From Clostridium gelidum (lineage in GTDB: Bacteria > Bacillota > Clostridia > Clostridiales > Clostridiaceae), in assembly GCF_019977655.1 (NCBI RefSeq), contig NZ_AP024849.1, positions 1,001,001-1,065,000 of the forward strand: DNA of 64,000 nt. Reading direction: 5' to 3'. The notes below the pieces were generated by a model. The model was not told where the DNA came from. It saw only the letters and a list, made by a program, of their open reading frames with translations, and searched no databases. Below, piece by piece: positions 1 through 8,948 of the stretch (positions are counted from its first letter, which is position 1; each line of letters opens with the position of its first letter). Both the position numbers and the translations under genes were made by a program.

Positions 1-64
1 CTACTTTAACTTTTGAAGGAAATCTTCCGAAGTATAAAGTATTTAATCAATAATTTTAATTGAA

Positions 65-103
65 ATGGAATGTAATGAAACTTTAATATTCATTACATTC
101 CAT
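65..103. terminator. Inverted repeat, probable bidirectional terminator
   Basis: A perfect 15-bp inverted repeat (65-79 with 89-103) with a 9-nt loop lies about 95 nt past the stop of the minus-strand aminotransferase-fold gene. It could end that transcript or one entering from the left of the window. No coding region is visible in 1-197. Confidence 0.55.
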
Positions 104-197
104 AAAATAATTAATAGCATTTTTAATAAAGTCAGAGCTGAAATAATTATAATTAGATAATTTTCATTGCTCATTGTCAATTTAAAATAAAAAGGTA

Positions 198-1502
198 TTA
201 TTTGATTTTTCCGAGGCTAATATCTTCCAATACATTTAAAAACATATTAACTTCATCAATTGAATTATATAGTGCAAAGCTTACTCTTACCATTCCTAAC
301 ATTTTTTTTGTGGGATTATCAAGAAATTCTTTAGATTCTTGTTCACTTACATTCATAAGTCTTCGGCAATAAGGATGAGCACAAAACCACCCATGTCTTA
401 CAGAAATCCCTTTCTTTTTAGCTAAAATGTCGGCGACATCATGATGATACATATTTTCTATATTAAAAGTTGTAATTCCAAGTCTATCACTTATATTTTG
501 TGTATCACCATAGTTTATTATTTTGGGAATACTCTTGAATCCATTTAAAGTATGGGTCAAAAGTATATTTTCTTGTTTTTCAATATAATCATATCCAATA
601 GTATTTATAACCCTCAGTGAATTAATCAAGGCCATTATTCCTAAAAAGTTTTGTGTTCCGGCCTCATTTCTTTCTGGTGGAGGAAGGTATGTGATTTCAT
701 TATCAAGAACTAACTCAACAGTACCACCACCTAAATAATCTGGATTTGAATTTGCAAAATCTTCTTTTAATCCAATTATCACTCCAACTCCAAAAGGAGA
801 ATAAATTTTGTGGGATGAAAATACCAAAAAATCGATTTGTTCATCATCTGTATTTCCACTAATATTAATTCTTCTATGTGGCACAAGTTGTGCACCATCT
901 ACAATTAATTTAGCATCATACTTATGAACTAGTTTAGCTATAAAATGAATATCATTAATATAACCTGTTACATTAGAGGCTCCCGTAAGAGATACATACT
1001 TTACCCTACCGTAATTCTTCTTTAGTTTTTCTTCTAATTCTGCAATTATAAGCCTGCCATTTTCATCCACTTCAATATATTCAACTTTTGCTCTATTTCT
1101 CCATGGTAAATCGTTTGAGTGATGCTCCATTCTTGAAGTTAATATTATTTCATTTGGTTGTTTTATAAGAGTTTTTGCTAATTTATTTATGCCTTCAGTA
1201 GTATTATTAACATAAATAACAACATATTTTTCTTTATCTTTTATATTAAAAAAATCCATCAAAAAATTTTTAGATTCTTTATACAAATCAGTAGTTATTT
1301 CTGCTTTTTGACCTGTACCCCTTCCTATAGAAGCATAAGTATTACTTAACTTTTCAATATACTCAATACTTGACTTAATAGGTGGAGTTGTAGCTGCATT
1401 ATCAAAGTTTATTCCATCTATGCAATGACCATTTGAATCACAAACTTTTTCATCTAATCCAATAAATAAGTCTTTGATGTTTTTTTCCTTTTCTATCTTC
1501 AT
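198..1502 (-). CDS. Cysteine desulfurase-like PLP enzyme (aminotransferase class V)
   Basis: A 434-residue fold-type I PLP enzyme of the aminotransferase class V / SufS-NifS group. The PLP lysine is in the SSHKIY motif (Lys232). The cofactor-binding aspartate is in VDGAQ (Asp202). A histidine pair sits in RMEHHSN near 127. RHGWFCAHP (Cys374) aligns with the catalytic cysteine loop of SufS-type desulfurases, so cysteine desulfuration with persulfide formation is the likely reaction. A longer frame opens at a TTG at 1517, but the sequence GGAGGAG lies 8 nt before the ATG at 1502, which decides the start. It stands alone, with no sufU, nifU or tRNA-thiolation partner beside it, so its sulfur acceptor is unknown. 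Family call is firm; substrate is inference. Confidence 0.85.
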   Translation of the reverse strand: MKIEKEKNIKDLFIGLDEKVCDSNGHCIDGINFDNAATTPPIKSSIEYIEKLSNTYASIGRGTGQKAEITTDLYKESKNFLMDFFNIKDKEKYVVIYVNNTTEGINKLAKTLIKQPNEIILTSRMEHHSNDLPWRNRAKVEYIEVDENGRLIIAELEEKLKKNYGRVKYVSLTGASNVTGYINDIHFIAKLVHKYDAKLIVDGAQLVPHRRINISGNTDDEQIDFLVFSSHKIYSPFGVGVIIGLKEDFANSNPDYLGGGTVELVLDNEITYLPPPERNEAGTQNFLGIMALINSLRVINTIGYDYIEKQENILLTHTLNGFKSIPKIINYGDTQNISDRLGITTFNIENMYHHDVADILAKKKGISVRHGWFCAHPYCRRLMNVSEQESKEFLDNPTKKMLGMVRVSFALYNSIDEVNMFLNVLEDISLGKIK

Positions 1503-1561
1503 ATGCATCTCCTCCAATATATATATTATTCCTAGAAGATATTTATTGTTCCATTATAAGT

Positions 1562-1628
1562 GATAAGTGAGAGTCCAAATTTATATTTGGGTACTCGAAC
1601 TTAGATAACTCGTGAATACGAGTTATCT
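1562..1628. repeat. Two-hairpin intergenic repeat, copy 1 (family C)
   Basis: Hairpin one is around the inverted pair CCAAAT/ATTTGG (1575-1590) with outer GAGT/ACTC pairing. Hairpin two is a perfect 11-bp inverted repeat (1603-1613 with 1618-1628). The first hairpin and its flanks (GATAAGTGAGAG... to ...CGAACTTAG) recur almost identically on the minus strand near 24885-24841, where a second hairpin also follows, and more loosely at 18071-18110. Confidence 0.6.
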
Positions 1629-1730
1629 TCCTTAATTAATATATTTTCTTCTGAAATTTGTACTATATACAGTTATTTTGAATATTATTAAAAGTAGTAA
1701 ATAATATTTATTTCTAGGAGGTAATATTAA

Positions 1731-2207
1731 ATGAACCCTGATCAAAAATATATGTCTCAAGTTAATTTAGATAATGAAGATATTAAATTTGTTCCACATT
1801 CATTTATTAATAAAAAGTTTCGTAATAATCTAAGTAGTAATGTTAAAAACAATCTAAATTTAGATTTATTTCCTTCGGAAGCCGGGCTTCCAAAGTTGTG
1901 CTACTATTCTAATGATTTTGAGGATTCTACTAATAGAAATACAAATGTAAACATAGTTAATGATGAAATACCTACTACTTTTGATGCTTTAAGAGGACTT
2001 GACATAGATTTAGATGAAACAGAAGATCTTGAAAGAGTTCATTCTGACAATGATGTAAATAAAATTTATTCAAAAATTGAGAAAAGTCATCCGGGAATTT
2101 TTGCAACACTTTATTCATATAGAATTCCACGTCCAATTGCAAGAGTAATTGTTAAGAGATTAATAAGATTAACATTGTCATATTGTGAGAGAGAAAAGAA
2201 CCATTAA
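1731..2207 (+). CDS. Hypothetical protein, 158 aa
   Basis: I do not recognise the family. The frame is well supported: AGGAGGT lies 9 nt before the ATG and a strong terminator follows at 2238. The N-terminal two thirds is polar, rich in Asn and Asp, with no signal peptide. The last 50 residues (HPGIFATLYSYRIPRPIARVIVKR region) are basic and partly hydrophobic and could form an amphipathic helix or a membrane-associating tail. It is monocistronic, between the class V enzyme on the other strand and a TetR gene. No function is proposed. Confidence 0.7.
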   Translation: MNPDQKYMSQVNLDNEDIKFVPHSFINKKFRNNLSSNVKNNLNLDLFPSEAGLPKLCYYSNDFEDSTNRNTNVNIVNDEIPTTFDALRGLDIDLDETEDLERVHSDNDVNKIYSKIEKSHPGIFATLYSYRIPRPIARVIVKRLIRLTLSYCEREKNH

Positions 2208-2237
2208 TAGCATATGTATATATCCATATATAAAAAC

Positions 2238-2282
2238 CTCTACAGATTTTGAAAAAACAATTCAAAATCTGTAGAGATTTTT
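2238..2282 (+). terminator. Rho-independent terminator of the 158-aa gene
   Basis: A perfect 16-bp inverted repeat (2238-2253 with 2261-2276), 7-nt loop, followed by ATTTTT. It begins 30 nt after the stop codon. Confidence 0.85.
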
Positions 2283-2382
2283 GCTATTAATAGAATAGTG
2301 TTATGGATATCCAAGCTTGAAGAGGATAGAATGTTAATAAAGGCATATTCAATTATTATTTTTTGTGGGTGTAAGTGTTATA

Positions 2383-2997
2383 TTAAATCGTTAGCATAGC
2401 TAAAATTTTCTTAAATAAAATTGGTTTTATACTTTCAATATCTGTAGGTTCCTTTAGGATAATAGTTGTAAAGCACACGCTACCAACTAATTCAATTATC
2501 ATAAATAATGTCATTTCAGCTTCTTCTTTTTCCATTCCGTCATCAGTTAAATTTTTAATAAAAATATCCAATACCTTTTTAACATCTTCATATTCCTGTG
2601 GAGTCATTACAGCTTTTCTATATAATCCCCAAGATATATTTTTATTTATAAGTTTCAGTAAGGATACATTACATTTTAAATAGTTAACTATATAATCAAT
2701 AAAGAATAATGTTCTTTGCCTGAAATTTTCAATTCCTAAATCATTTGTTTTAGCTAATGCTTCTTTTATTATTTCATTGCTTTTTTGAAGAATTAATTTA
2801 TTTAAAACGTCGTATTTATCATTAAAATATAAATAGAAAGTACCTTTTGCAACTCCAGCATTTTTCGCTATATCATCTATAGATGTTTTTTCTATGCCAT
2901 TTTCAAGAAACAAATTATATGCTGCTAAAAATAACTCTTTTTCTTTTAATTGTTTCTTTTTTGTAGTAAAGCTTAGTTTGTCATTCTGTAAAGTCAT
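2383..2997 (-). CDS. TetR/AcrR family transcriptional regulator
   Basis: A 204-residue one-component regulator. The N-terminal TetR helix-turn-helix runs from about residue 20 to 66 (FLAAYNLFLENG, TSIDDIAKNAGVAKGTFYLYF). The rest is an all-helical ligand-binding and dimerisation domain with no recognisable ligand signature. The Shine-Dalgarno site GGGAGG is 6 nt before the ATG. It is divergent from the ABC-F gene across a 342-bp gap that holds a palindrome (3093-3122), which is the natural candidate for its operator. Whether it controls the ABC-F gene, itself, or both is inference from arrangement. Confidence 0.9.
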   Translation of the reverse strand: MTLQNDKLSFTTKKKQLKEKELFLAAYNLFLENGIEKTSIDDIAKNAGVAKGTFYLYFNDKYDVLNKLILQKSNEIIKEALAKTNDLGIENFRQRTLFFIDYIVNYLKCNVSLLKLINKNISWGLYRKAVMTPQEYEDVKKVLDIFIKNLTDDGMEKEEAEMTLFMIIELVGSVCFTTIILKEPTDIESIKPILFKKILAMLTI

Positions 2998-3092
2998 CTT
3001 TTGCCTCCCAAGTAGTACTTCACTTTATTATAAATCAAAACGAAGAATAATCCAAATTATATGTTTATTTACAAATGACTGTTTCAAATTTA

Positions 3093-3122
3093 ATTTCATG
3101 TATTGCTTAAGCAATATGAAAT
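3093..3122. promoter_or_regulatory. Palindrome, candidate TetR operator
   Basis: Between the divergent TetR and ABC-F genes. The core at 3101-3116 is a perfect 16-bp palindrome (TATTGCTTAAGCAATA), flanked by ATTTCA and TGAAAT, which also pair. This suits a TetR dimer. It is upstream of the ABC-F promoter at 3179. Confidence 0.45.
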
Positions 3123-3178
3123 AACGACTTAAATTGAGTAGTTAAAGTGGTACATTTAGTTATTTGAATGTTGCTGAA

Positions 3179-3207
3179 TTGATATAACCTTAATAAAATA
3201 GTATAAT
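3179..3207 (+). promoter_or_regulatory. Vegetative promoter of the ABC-F gene
   Basis: TTGATA (3179-3184), 17-nt spacer, TATAAT (3202-3207): a near-consensus sigma-A promoter. Transcription from about 3214 would give a leader of roughly 125 nt containing TAAGAG/CTCTTA pairing around 3243-3264. ABC-F genes are often attenuated in such leaders, but I see no leader peptide with a good ribosome site. Confidence 0.7.
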
Positions 3208-3339
3208 TAGTAAAGAAAATCAAGGTTGAACTATGCTTATTATAAGAGTTCTCTTAATAAGAGACAATATTGGAATTATTATTTTAAATAAATTATGAGC
3301 ATATTTTGGATTTTCAGTTAAACTACTGGAGGATAAAAA

Positions 3340-5259
3340 ATGATTGTTTTAAGTTGTAAAAATATATGCAAAAGTTATGGAATAGATACTATTTTAAAGG
3401 ATATAACATTTTCAATTAATGAAGGTGATAAGGTTGGTATAATAGGTTCAAATGGTGAGGGAAAAACAACATTATTTAAGATACTTTCAAAAGAACTCAT
3501 TCAAGATGATGGAGAAGTTTTTATAGATAAAAATAAGTCTTTAGGATATCTTGCTCAACATTTAGCATTAGATTCAGGTAACACAATTTATGATGAAATG
3601 ATACTTGTCTTTGAAGACCTTATAAAATTAGAAAATAAAATTTTGGATTTAGAAGCAAAAATGAATGAGCCTTATGATGAAAAAAATGCGATGTATCATG
3701 AAAAAATTATAAAAGATTATGGAACAGCTCAAGACATTTATGAAAATAGGGGGGGCTATACATATAAAGGGGAAATATCTCGCGTAATTAAAGGGCTTGG
3801 ATTTACAGAAAATGATTTTAATAAATTGATTTTAACCTTAAGTGGAGGACAAAAAACTAGAGTAGCTCTTTGTAAACTACTACTTTTAAATCCAGATATA
3901 TTATTACTTGACGAACCGACTAATCATTTAGATTTAGAAGCAATTGAATGGCTTGAAGAATATCTAAAAGCTTATAAAGGTACTGTAGTTGTAATCTCAC
4001 ATGATAGATTTTTCTTGGATTCTGTAACAACAGCTACTTTTGAAGTTATAAATGGTCATGTTAACTGTTACAATGCACCTTATACTAAAGCTTTAGACTT
4101 AATGAAAAAGGATCGTGAAACTAAATTAAAAACTTATAATCTGCAGCAAGCAGAAATTAAAAGACAAGAAGCAATAATAGAAAAATTCAGATCATTTAAT
4201 AGGGAAAAAAGTATTAAAAGGGCTGAGAGTAGAGAAAAAGCACTTGATAAAATGGAGATTATAGATGCTCCTGATAAAGAAAAATCTGCATCTAAAATTA
4301 AATTTGAACCTTCAGTTAAAAGTGGATATGATGTACTTCATATTGAAAATTTAGCTAAGAGTTATGTTGATAAGAAATTATTTTCGGGTTTATCTTTTGA
4401 TTTAAAAAGAGGAGAAAAAATTGCATTAATAGGTGAAAATGGACGTGGAAAAACTACTCTTTTCAATATTATAATGGATAAAGTAAAAAGTGATTCTGGA
4501 GTTAAAGTATTAGGTGTAAATGTTAATGTTGGTTATTATGATCAAGAACAAACCAATCTTAATCCAGAAAAAACAGTATTAGATGAGGTGTGGGATGACT
4601 TCCCGGAATTAACTACAAGCGAGCTTAGGGGATTTCTTGGTTCGTTTTTATTTAGAGGTGATGATGTATTTAAAGAGATAAATAAATTAAGTGGTGGAGA
4701 AAGATGTAGAGTAAATCTTTTGAAATTAATGTTATCAAAGTCAAATTTGCTTCTTCTAGATGAACCTACAAATCACTTAGATATTCCTTCTAGAGAAGCA
4801 CTTGAAGACGCAATTTTAAGTTATGAAGGTACATTAATTGTAATTTCACATGATAGATATTTTTTAAATAAAGTAATTCATAGAATATTAGAATTAAAAG
4901 AGGATGGAACTTATGAGTACCTTGGTAATTACACCTATTATACTGAAAAGAAAAAAAATCCTCAAAGATTTGAAGCTTATGAAGGTTTAGCTTCAGGAAA
5001 AACTAAAACTCAATTAAATGACGAAAAGAAAAAGAAAAAAGCTTTAGATAAAGAAGCTAAAGCCAAGCAAAATGATATTAAAACTATAGAGAATAGCATA
5101 AGTACAAATGAAGAAGCTCTTAAAAAATTGCAAGAAGAACTTTGTAAAGAAGAAATTTACTCAAATCCAGTTGAAAGTGGAAGAGTAAATAAAGAAATAA
5201 AAATTCTTGAAGAAATTATAGAAAAACTATATGAAGAGTGGGAAGAAATTTCTAGCTAA
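3340..5259 (+). CDS. ABC-F family ATPase (ribosome-associated)
   Basis: A 639-residue protein with two ATP-binding cassettes and no membrane segments, the hallmark of the ABC-F subfamily that acts on the ribosome E site. Cassette 1 has Walker A GSNGEGKTT near residue 36 and signature LSGGQKTRV near 167. Cassette 2 has Walker A GENGRGKTT near 364 and signature LSGGERCRV near 450. Each has the LLLDEPTNHLD Walker B block. The cassettes are joined by a charged helical linker, and residues 550-639 form a lysine/glutamate-rich C-terminal coiled coil as in the YdiF/Uup branch. GGAGG lies before the ATG. It could be a housekeeping translation factor or antibiotic protection; the divergent TetR gene leaves the second possible. 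Confidence 0.9.
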   Translation: MIVLSCKNICKSYGIDTILKDITFSINEGDKVGIIGSNGEGKTTLFKILSKELIQDDGEVFIDKNKSLGYLAQHLALDSGNTIYDEMILVFEDLIKLENKILDLEAKMNEPYDEKNAMYHEKIIKDYGTAQDIYENRGGYTYKGEISRVIKGLGFTENDFNKLILTLSGGQKTRVALCKLLLLNPDILLLDEPTNHLDLEAIEWLEEYLKAYKGTVVVISHDRFFLDSVTTATFEVINGHVNCYNAPYTKALDLMKKDRETKLKTYNLQQAEIKRQEAIIEKFRSFNREKSIKRAESREKALDKMEIIDAPDKEKSASKIKFEPSVKSGYDVLHIENLAKSYVDKKLFSGLSFDLKRGEKIALIGENGRGKTTLFNIIMDKVKSDSGVKVLGVNVNVGYYDQEQTNLNPEKTVLDEVWDDFPELTTSELRGFLGSFLFRGDDVFKEINKLSGGERCRVNLLKLMLSKSNLLLLDEPTNHLDIPSREALEDAILSYEGTLIVISHDRYFLNKVIHRILELKEDGTYEYLGNYTYYTEKKKNPQRFEAYEGLASGKTKTQLNDEKKKKKALDKEAKAKQNDIKTIENSISTNEEALKKLQEELCKEEIYSNPVESGRVNKEIKILEEIIEKLYEEWEEISS

Positions 5260-5346
5260 TACTATCAGAAAAGGTATTGTGCATCACTTAAAGTGTGGAG
5301 ATAAACTCTCGAAAGAAAACACATACATGTGACCAAGTTCCAATAG

Positions 5347-5403
5347 AAATGAAGGTCTTGCTTTTATGGAGCCTCAGTAACCATAAAAGCAAGACCTTCA
5401 TTT
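5347..5403. terminator. Long hairpin between convergent genes
   Basis: A perfect 23-bp inverted repeat (5347-5369 with 5381-5403) with an 11-nt loop, between the ABC-F stop and the convergent MutS-like gene. There is no long T-run, so it may work as a bidirectional terminator or an mRNA 3'-end stabiliser. Confidence 0.6.
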
Positions 5404-5447
5404 AGGTAGCTTATATACTTAACTCTAGTTTTGTTATGGGTATCCAT

Positions 5448-7130
5448 TTAGATGTATCCTTGAATATTTTCTATTATTTTATATGAATCTTCTATTATTT
5501 CTTTAGGATATCCAATATAATCAAGAATTTTAATGGCATTTCTTGTTTTGGAAATACCTTTCTTTATTTTATAGTCAAAGCTTAATCCATTTTTATCATC
5601 TACATTTTCACTAAAATAATAAAAATCATAATTTCCCTTAAGTATATCTGAAAGTTCTTTATCATGTGTAGCTACTATACAAATAGATTTTCCTTTATTG
5701 TTGATATACTTTAAAATTCCTGCTGAAGAAGATATTCTTTCTATAGGATTAGTTCCTCTAAAAATTTCATCTATTGGACAAAATACTGGTATAGTATCTT
5801 TTAATGCTTCTATTATCCGTAAAATTGATTCTGCTTCTGCTAGATAAAAGCTTTTTCCATTAGTAATATCGTCTTTAGGACTTATTGACGAGACAACATT
5901 AAAAAAACTCGCTTCATATTCCTTAGCTAAAACAAAATTAAATGTTTGTGCTAAAAGTATATTAGTACTTATCATTCTCAAAAATGTAGATTTACCTGAC
6001 ATATTTGTTCCTGTTAATACTATTCCATTATTATAAATTTCAATAGAATTTTCAATTGGATTCTTTAATAAAGGATGAATGCCATCCCTTATTTTTAATG
6101 AAGTTTCAGCAACAAATTTAGGGCTACTACAATTTTCTTTATTACATTCTTCATAAATTGAAATTGAAGATAAAGCATCTAATTCTCCAACTAAATAATA
6201 TAATCTAAGTATAATATCTTTTTTTTCAATTAGTTTTCCACTTATCCTATAATAGGTTGATTCCTCAATCAGAAAAGGAATTGCAAACATTTCTAATAAT
6301 CCACCAAAAGAATTCAATACTTTTAGTAAAAAAGTAGCCTTATCTATATCTTTTAATTGGTTTAATAATACTTTAATTTCTTCTATATATGGTTTTAATT
6401 CATCATTTTTAATCTTTGTTAAATTCTTAGCTCCAGTTATTAAATCTCTTAAATATATAAGTCCTAAAGCTTTTATATTTGCAGTTTCTTTATTGTGAAC
6501 TTCTACTATTACAGATACATAAAAAAGGAGTATTGCCATAAAATAAGCTTGTCTAAATAAAATAGCACTTAAAATTAAAATTATAGGTAAAATTCCCAAA
6601 AATGAATATATGTAAAATTTTGTTTTGTTTACAGAAAGCAAACCATTTATAGTTTCTATCAATCTATTTTTATTATCAAATCCTAACTTAAAAAATATAC
6701 ATCTTAATTTTATAGTTAAATTTAAATCTTTCTTAAATAAATTAATCAAATTACCTCTTTTATTTATTTTATCTTCATCCATCATTGGATTTCTGAGTAT
6801 TGTGTAAAGTACAGCTTCTCCAGCACTAGAATAAGTTCTATCTATTTCAGTAAAAATATCATTCATAATTAAATCATCCCAAGTTTGATTATCTATAGTG
6901 TATTTATTCTTTTTTGATAAATCAAATAATACGCGTATATTATCAAAATACCTTTTTCTATCCTTAATCACTTTTAATTCTCTTTTTATGTAGTCTTTAA
7001 TCATATTTTCATTCATATTTATATAGCCTAAATACTTCTTTAAGCTTAACTTATTTAGAGGAAAAAACTTATTAACAATAATTATTATTAATATTAATCC
7101 TACTGTTAAAACTATATCTTTAAAATCCAT
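5448..7130 (-). CDS. MutS-related ATPase with membrane anchor
   Basis: A 560-residue protein whose C-terminal third is a MutS domain V ATPase: Walker A TGTNMSGKST near residue 372 and Walker B block IDEIFRGTNPIER, matching the MutS pattern DEIGRGT. It lacks the N-terminal mismatch-recognition domain of MutS and the Smr nuclease domain of MutS2. Instead it has a hydrophobic segment at residues 5-24 and a hydrophobic pair near 171-212, so it is probably membrane-bound. A role in mismatch repair is doubtful. A GTG further upstream lengthens the frame, but AGGTGG sits 8 nt before the ATG at 7130. Monocistronic. Similar proteins are often annotated as DNA mismatch repair protein; true substrate unknown. 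Confidence 0.8.
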   Translation of the reverse strand: MDFKDIVLTVGLILIIIIVNKFFPLNKLSLKKYLGYINMNENMIKDYIKRELKVIKDRKRYFDNIRVLFDLSKKNKYTIDNQTWDDLIMNDIFTEIDRTYSSAGEAVLYTILRNPMMDEDKINKRGNLINLFKKDLNLTIKLRCIFFKLGFDNKNRLIETINGLLSVNKTKFYIYSFLGILPIILILSAILFRQAYFMAILLFYVSVIVEVHNKETANIKALGLIYLRDLITGAKNLTKIKNDELKPYIEEIKVLLNQLKDIDKATFLLKVLNSFGGLLEMFAIPFLIEESTYYRISGKLIEKKDIILRLYYLVGELDALSSISIYEECNKENCSSPKFVAETSLKIRDGIHPLLKNPIENSIEIYNNGIVLTGTNMSGKSTFLRMISTNILLAQTFNFVLAKEYEASFFNVVSSISPKDDITNGKSFYLAEAESILRIIEALKDTIPVFCPIDEIFRGTNPIERISSSAGILKYINNKGKSICIVATHDKELSDILKGNYDFYYFSENVDDKNGLSFDYKIKKGISKTRNAIKILDYIGYPKEIIEDSYKIIENIQGYI

Positions 7131-7529
7131 AATATTAACCACCTATTTTATTACTCTAATATTTATAATTAGAGTGAATTTTGATATTCTTACTTAATTG
7201 TATGCAATTTATTCGTATTATACCATATCTTACAATAGAAGTATTATTCAATTTTTAAGAAATTATTTATTGGCTGCTTCATTAAATATGCACAAAATTT
7301 GTATTACTACATAGTTATTACAATAAGGATTCCCGTCTAATAATTCTCTAAATAACTCTGCTAATTAAAAATAAATAATTAGAAGTATTGAAATAGAAAA
7401 ATACTTAATGTGAAACATTGAATTTTACATATCTATCAAAGAAATAAAGGGTACTCAATTGTGAACAATGAGTATCCTTTACTTTTGGTTTGATTTATAT
7501 TATTTAACCAGATTACAAGTGTATTAATA
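7131..7529. other. Intergenic region without a gene
   Basis: About 400 bp of AT-rich sequence between the MutS-like gene and the PocR kinase, both on the minus strand. It holds the kinase terminator (7446-7480) and presumably the promoter of the MutS-like gene. I see no other structure. Confidence 0.5.
7446..7480 (-). terminator. Terminator of the PocR histidine kinase
   Basis: A 12-bp stem with one wobble pair (AAAGGRTACTCA type) and a loop of about 10 nt, about 50 nt past the minus-strand stop, followed by a T-rich stretch in that direction. Confidence 0.65.
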
Positions 7530-8948
7530 TTAGTCAAAATATATATCAGAAAACTCAATTTTAGTATTTTCCACATGATAATTAAGATCTCTATCTTTAT
7601 GTGCGTTAGATTCACTGTCAATAAGCTTGACAGGTAGCTTAATTGTAAACTGACTACCAACACCCAATTGACTTATTACACTAATTTCCCCTTCATGCAT
7701 TTTCACAAGGGATTTTACAAGTGATAAGCCAATACCACTACCTTCAGCATGTCTTCTGAATGAAGCATCTACTTGTGTGAAAGTATTAAATATTTTTTCA
7801 AGCATATCCTGTGGAATACCATCTCCAGTATCTTTCACTGAAATAAATATATGCTCTTTTTTATCACATATAGTGACATCTATGTTTCCGCCTGGCTTAG
7901 TAAACTTGATTGAATTTGATAATAAATTCAACATAATTCTTTCAAATTGTTCTTCATCAAATGCAGTTATTTTTTCTTCTATTTCCGTATCAAAAACAAT
8001 ATTAATGTTTTTTAACCTTGCATATTCAACTATTGATAATGTAATATCTTCAATAACTTTAACAATATTGTTATTTTTTAAGTGCAGACTCAAAAAGCCT
8101 ACTTCTATTTTATTCATATCTACAACATTATTAATTACCCTAATTAATCTATGACAGTTTTGTTTCATTACCTTTGAATATTTTGAAAATGTTTCAGCAG
8201 TAAATGTAAATGAACTATCTTTGTAGAGTTTTTCTAGTAACTGTAAAGAACTGGAGATAATATTAATAGGAGTCTTTAATTCATGTGATATAGTTGAAAA
8301 AAATTGAGTCTTTAATTGATTATATTTATTAGATTCTTCTAGTAACAAATCTTTCTTTAGCACCTCAATCTCTAAGCTTTTAGAAATCATCTTAAGTTTT
8401 AGTTCTTCGTAGCCTATTTTTGAAAGTGCATTTGCAACTATAAATAATACTTCTGCTGCTGCTGCTACATTTTTTTCTGTAAGAATTTTAATTTTCTCTA
8501 CTGACTCAACTAATTTATCCTCATCTACGTCTATTTCTTTTGCTATTTGCATATACCTTGATTTTTCAGGACTTTTTGTTAAAACTTGTCCACCTAAGAT
8601 AGTTCCAATTTGTTTACCCTCTATTAAAATAGGAGCTGCAAAATCAATTAGTCCAGCATGGCAAGTATAAATATAAGGTTTACCTGTCCGTGCAGCTTCC
8701 TCTCCACCTTTTCTATGACACTCTGCACATCTATTATCACCTATGGTAGTGCTATGTACAAAATCAATACAAAAACTTGTATAAGAGCTTGGGGTAGTCA
8801 CTGGATTCCCACTTTTATCTACAGTTATACTTGCAATGCCCATACTTTCGGCAAAGTTATCCTGAAATTTTTGTAGCAGTTTAATATCAATAACATCTTT
8901 TATTTCAAGTGAATCTATATCAATATCGCAATTAATATTTCCAATCAT
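7530..8948 (-). CDS. PocR-domain sensor histidine kinase
   Basis: A 472-residue soluble kinase with no membrane segments. Residues about 15-170 form a PocR ligand-binding domain, including the cysteine-rich stretch NRCAECHRKGG and the second cluster YTCHAGLIDFAAPI. A short helical linker leads to HisKA with the phospho-acceptor His in STISHELKTP (about 222), then a HATPase domain with NLLSNSIKF, DTGDGIP and GSGIGLSLV. PocR domains sense small molecules, with hydrocarbon derivatives proposed, so a cytoplasmic metabolite is the likely signal. No response regulator is adjacent on this strand. A TTG at 8975 lengthens the frame, but GGAGG about 10 nt upstream of the ATG at 8948 supports the shorter start. 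Confidence 0.88.
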   Translation of the reverse strand: MIGNINCDIDIDSLEIKDVIDIKLLQKFQDNFAESMGIASITVDKSGNPVTTPSSYTSFCIDFVHSTTIGDNRCAECHRKGGEEAARTGKPYIYTCHAGLIDFAAPILIEGKQIGTILGGQVLTKSPEKSRYMQIAKEIDVDEDKLVESVEKIKILTEKNVAAAAEVLFIVANALSKIGYEELKLKMISKSLEIEVLKKDLLLEESNKYNQLKTQFFSTISHELKTPINIISSSLQLLEKLYKDSSFTFTAETFSKYSKVMKQNCHRLIRVINNVVDMNKIEVGFLSLHLKNNNIVKVIEDITLSIVEYARLKNINIVFDTEIEEKITAFDEEQFERIMLNLLSNSIKFTKPGGNIDVTICDKKEHIFISVKDTGDGIPQDMLEKIFNTFTQVDASFRRHAEGSGIGLSLVKSLVKMHEGEISVISQLGVGSQFTIKLPVKLIDSESNAHKDRDLNYHVENTKIEFSDIYFD

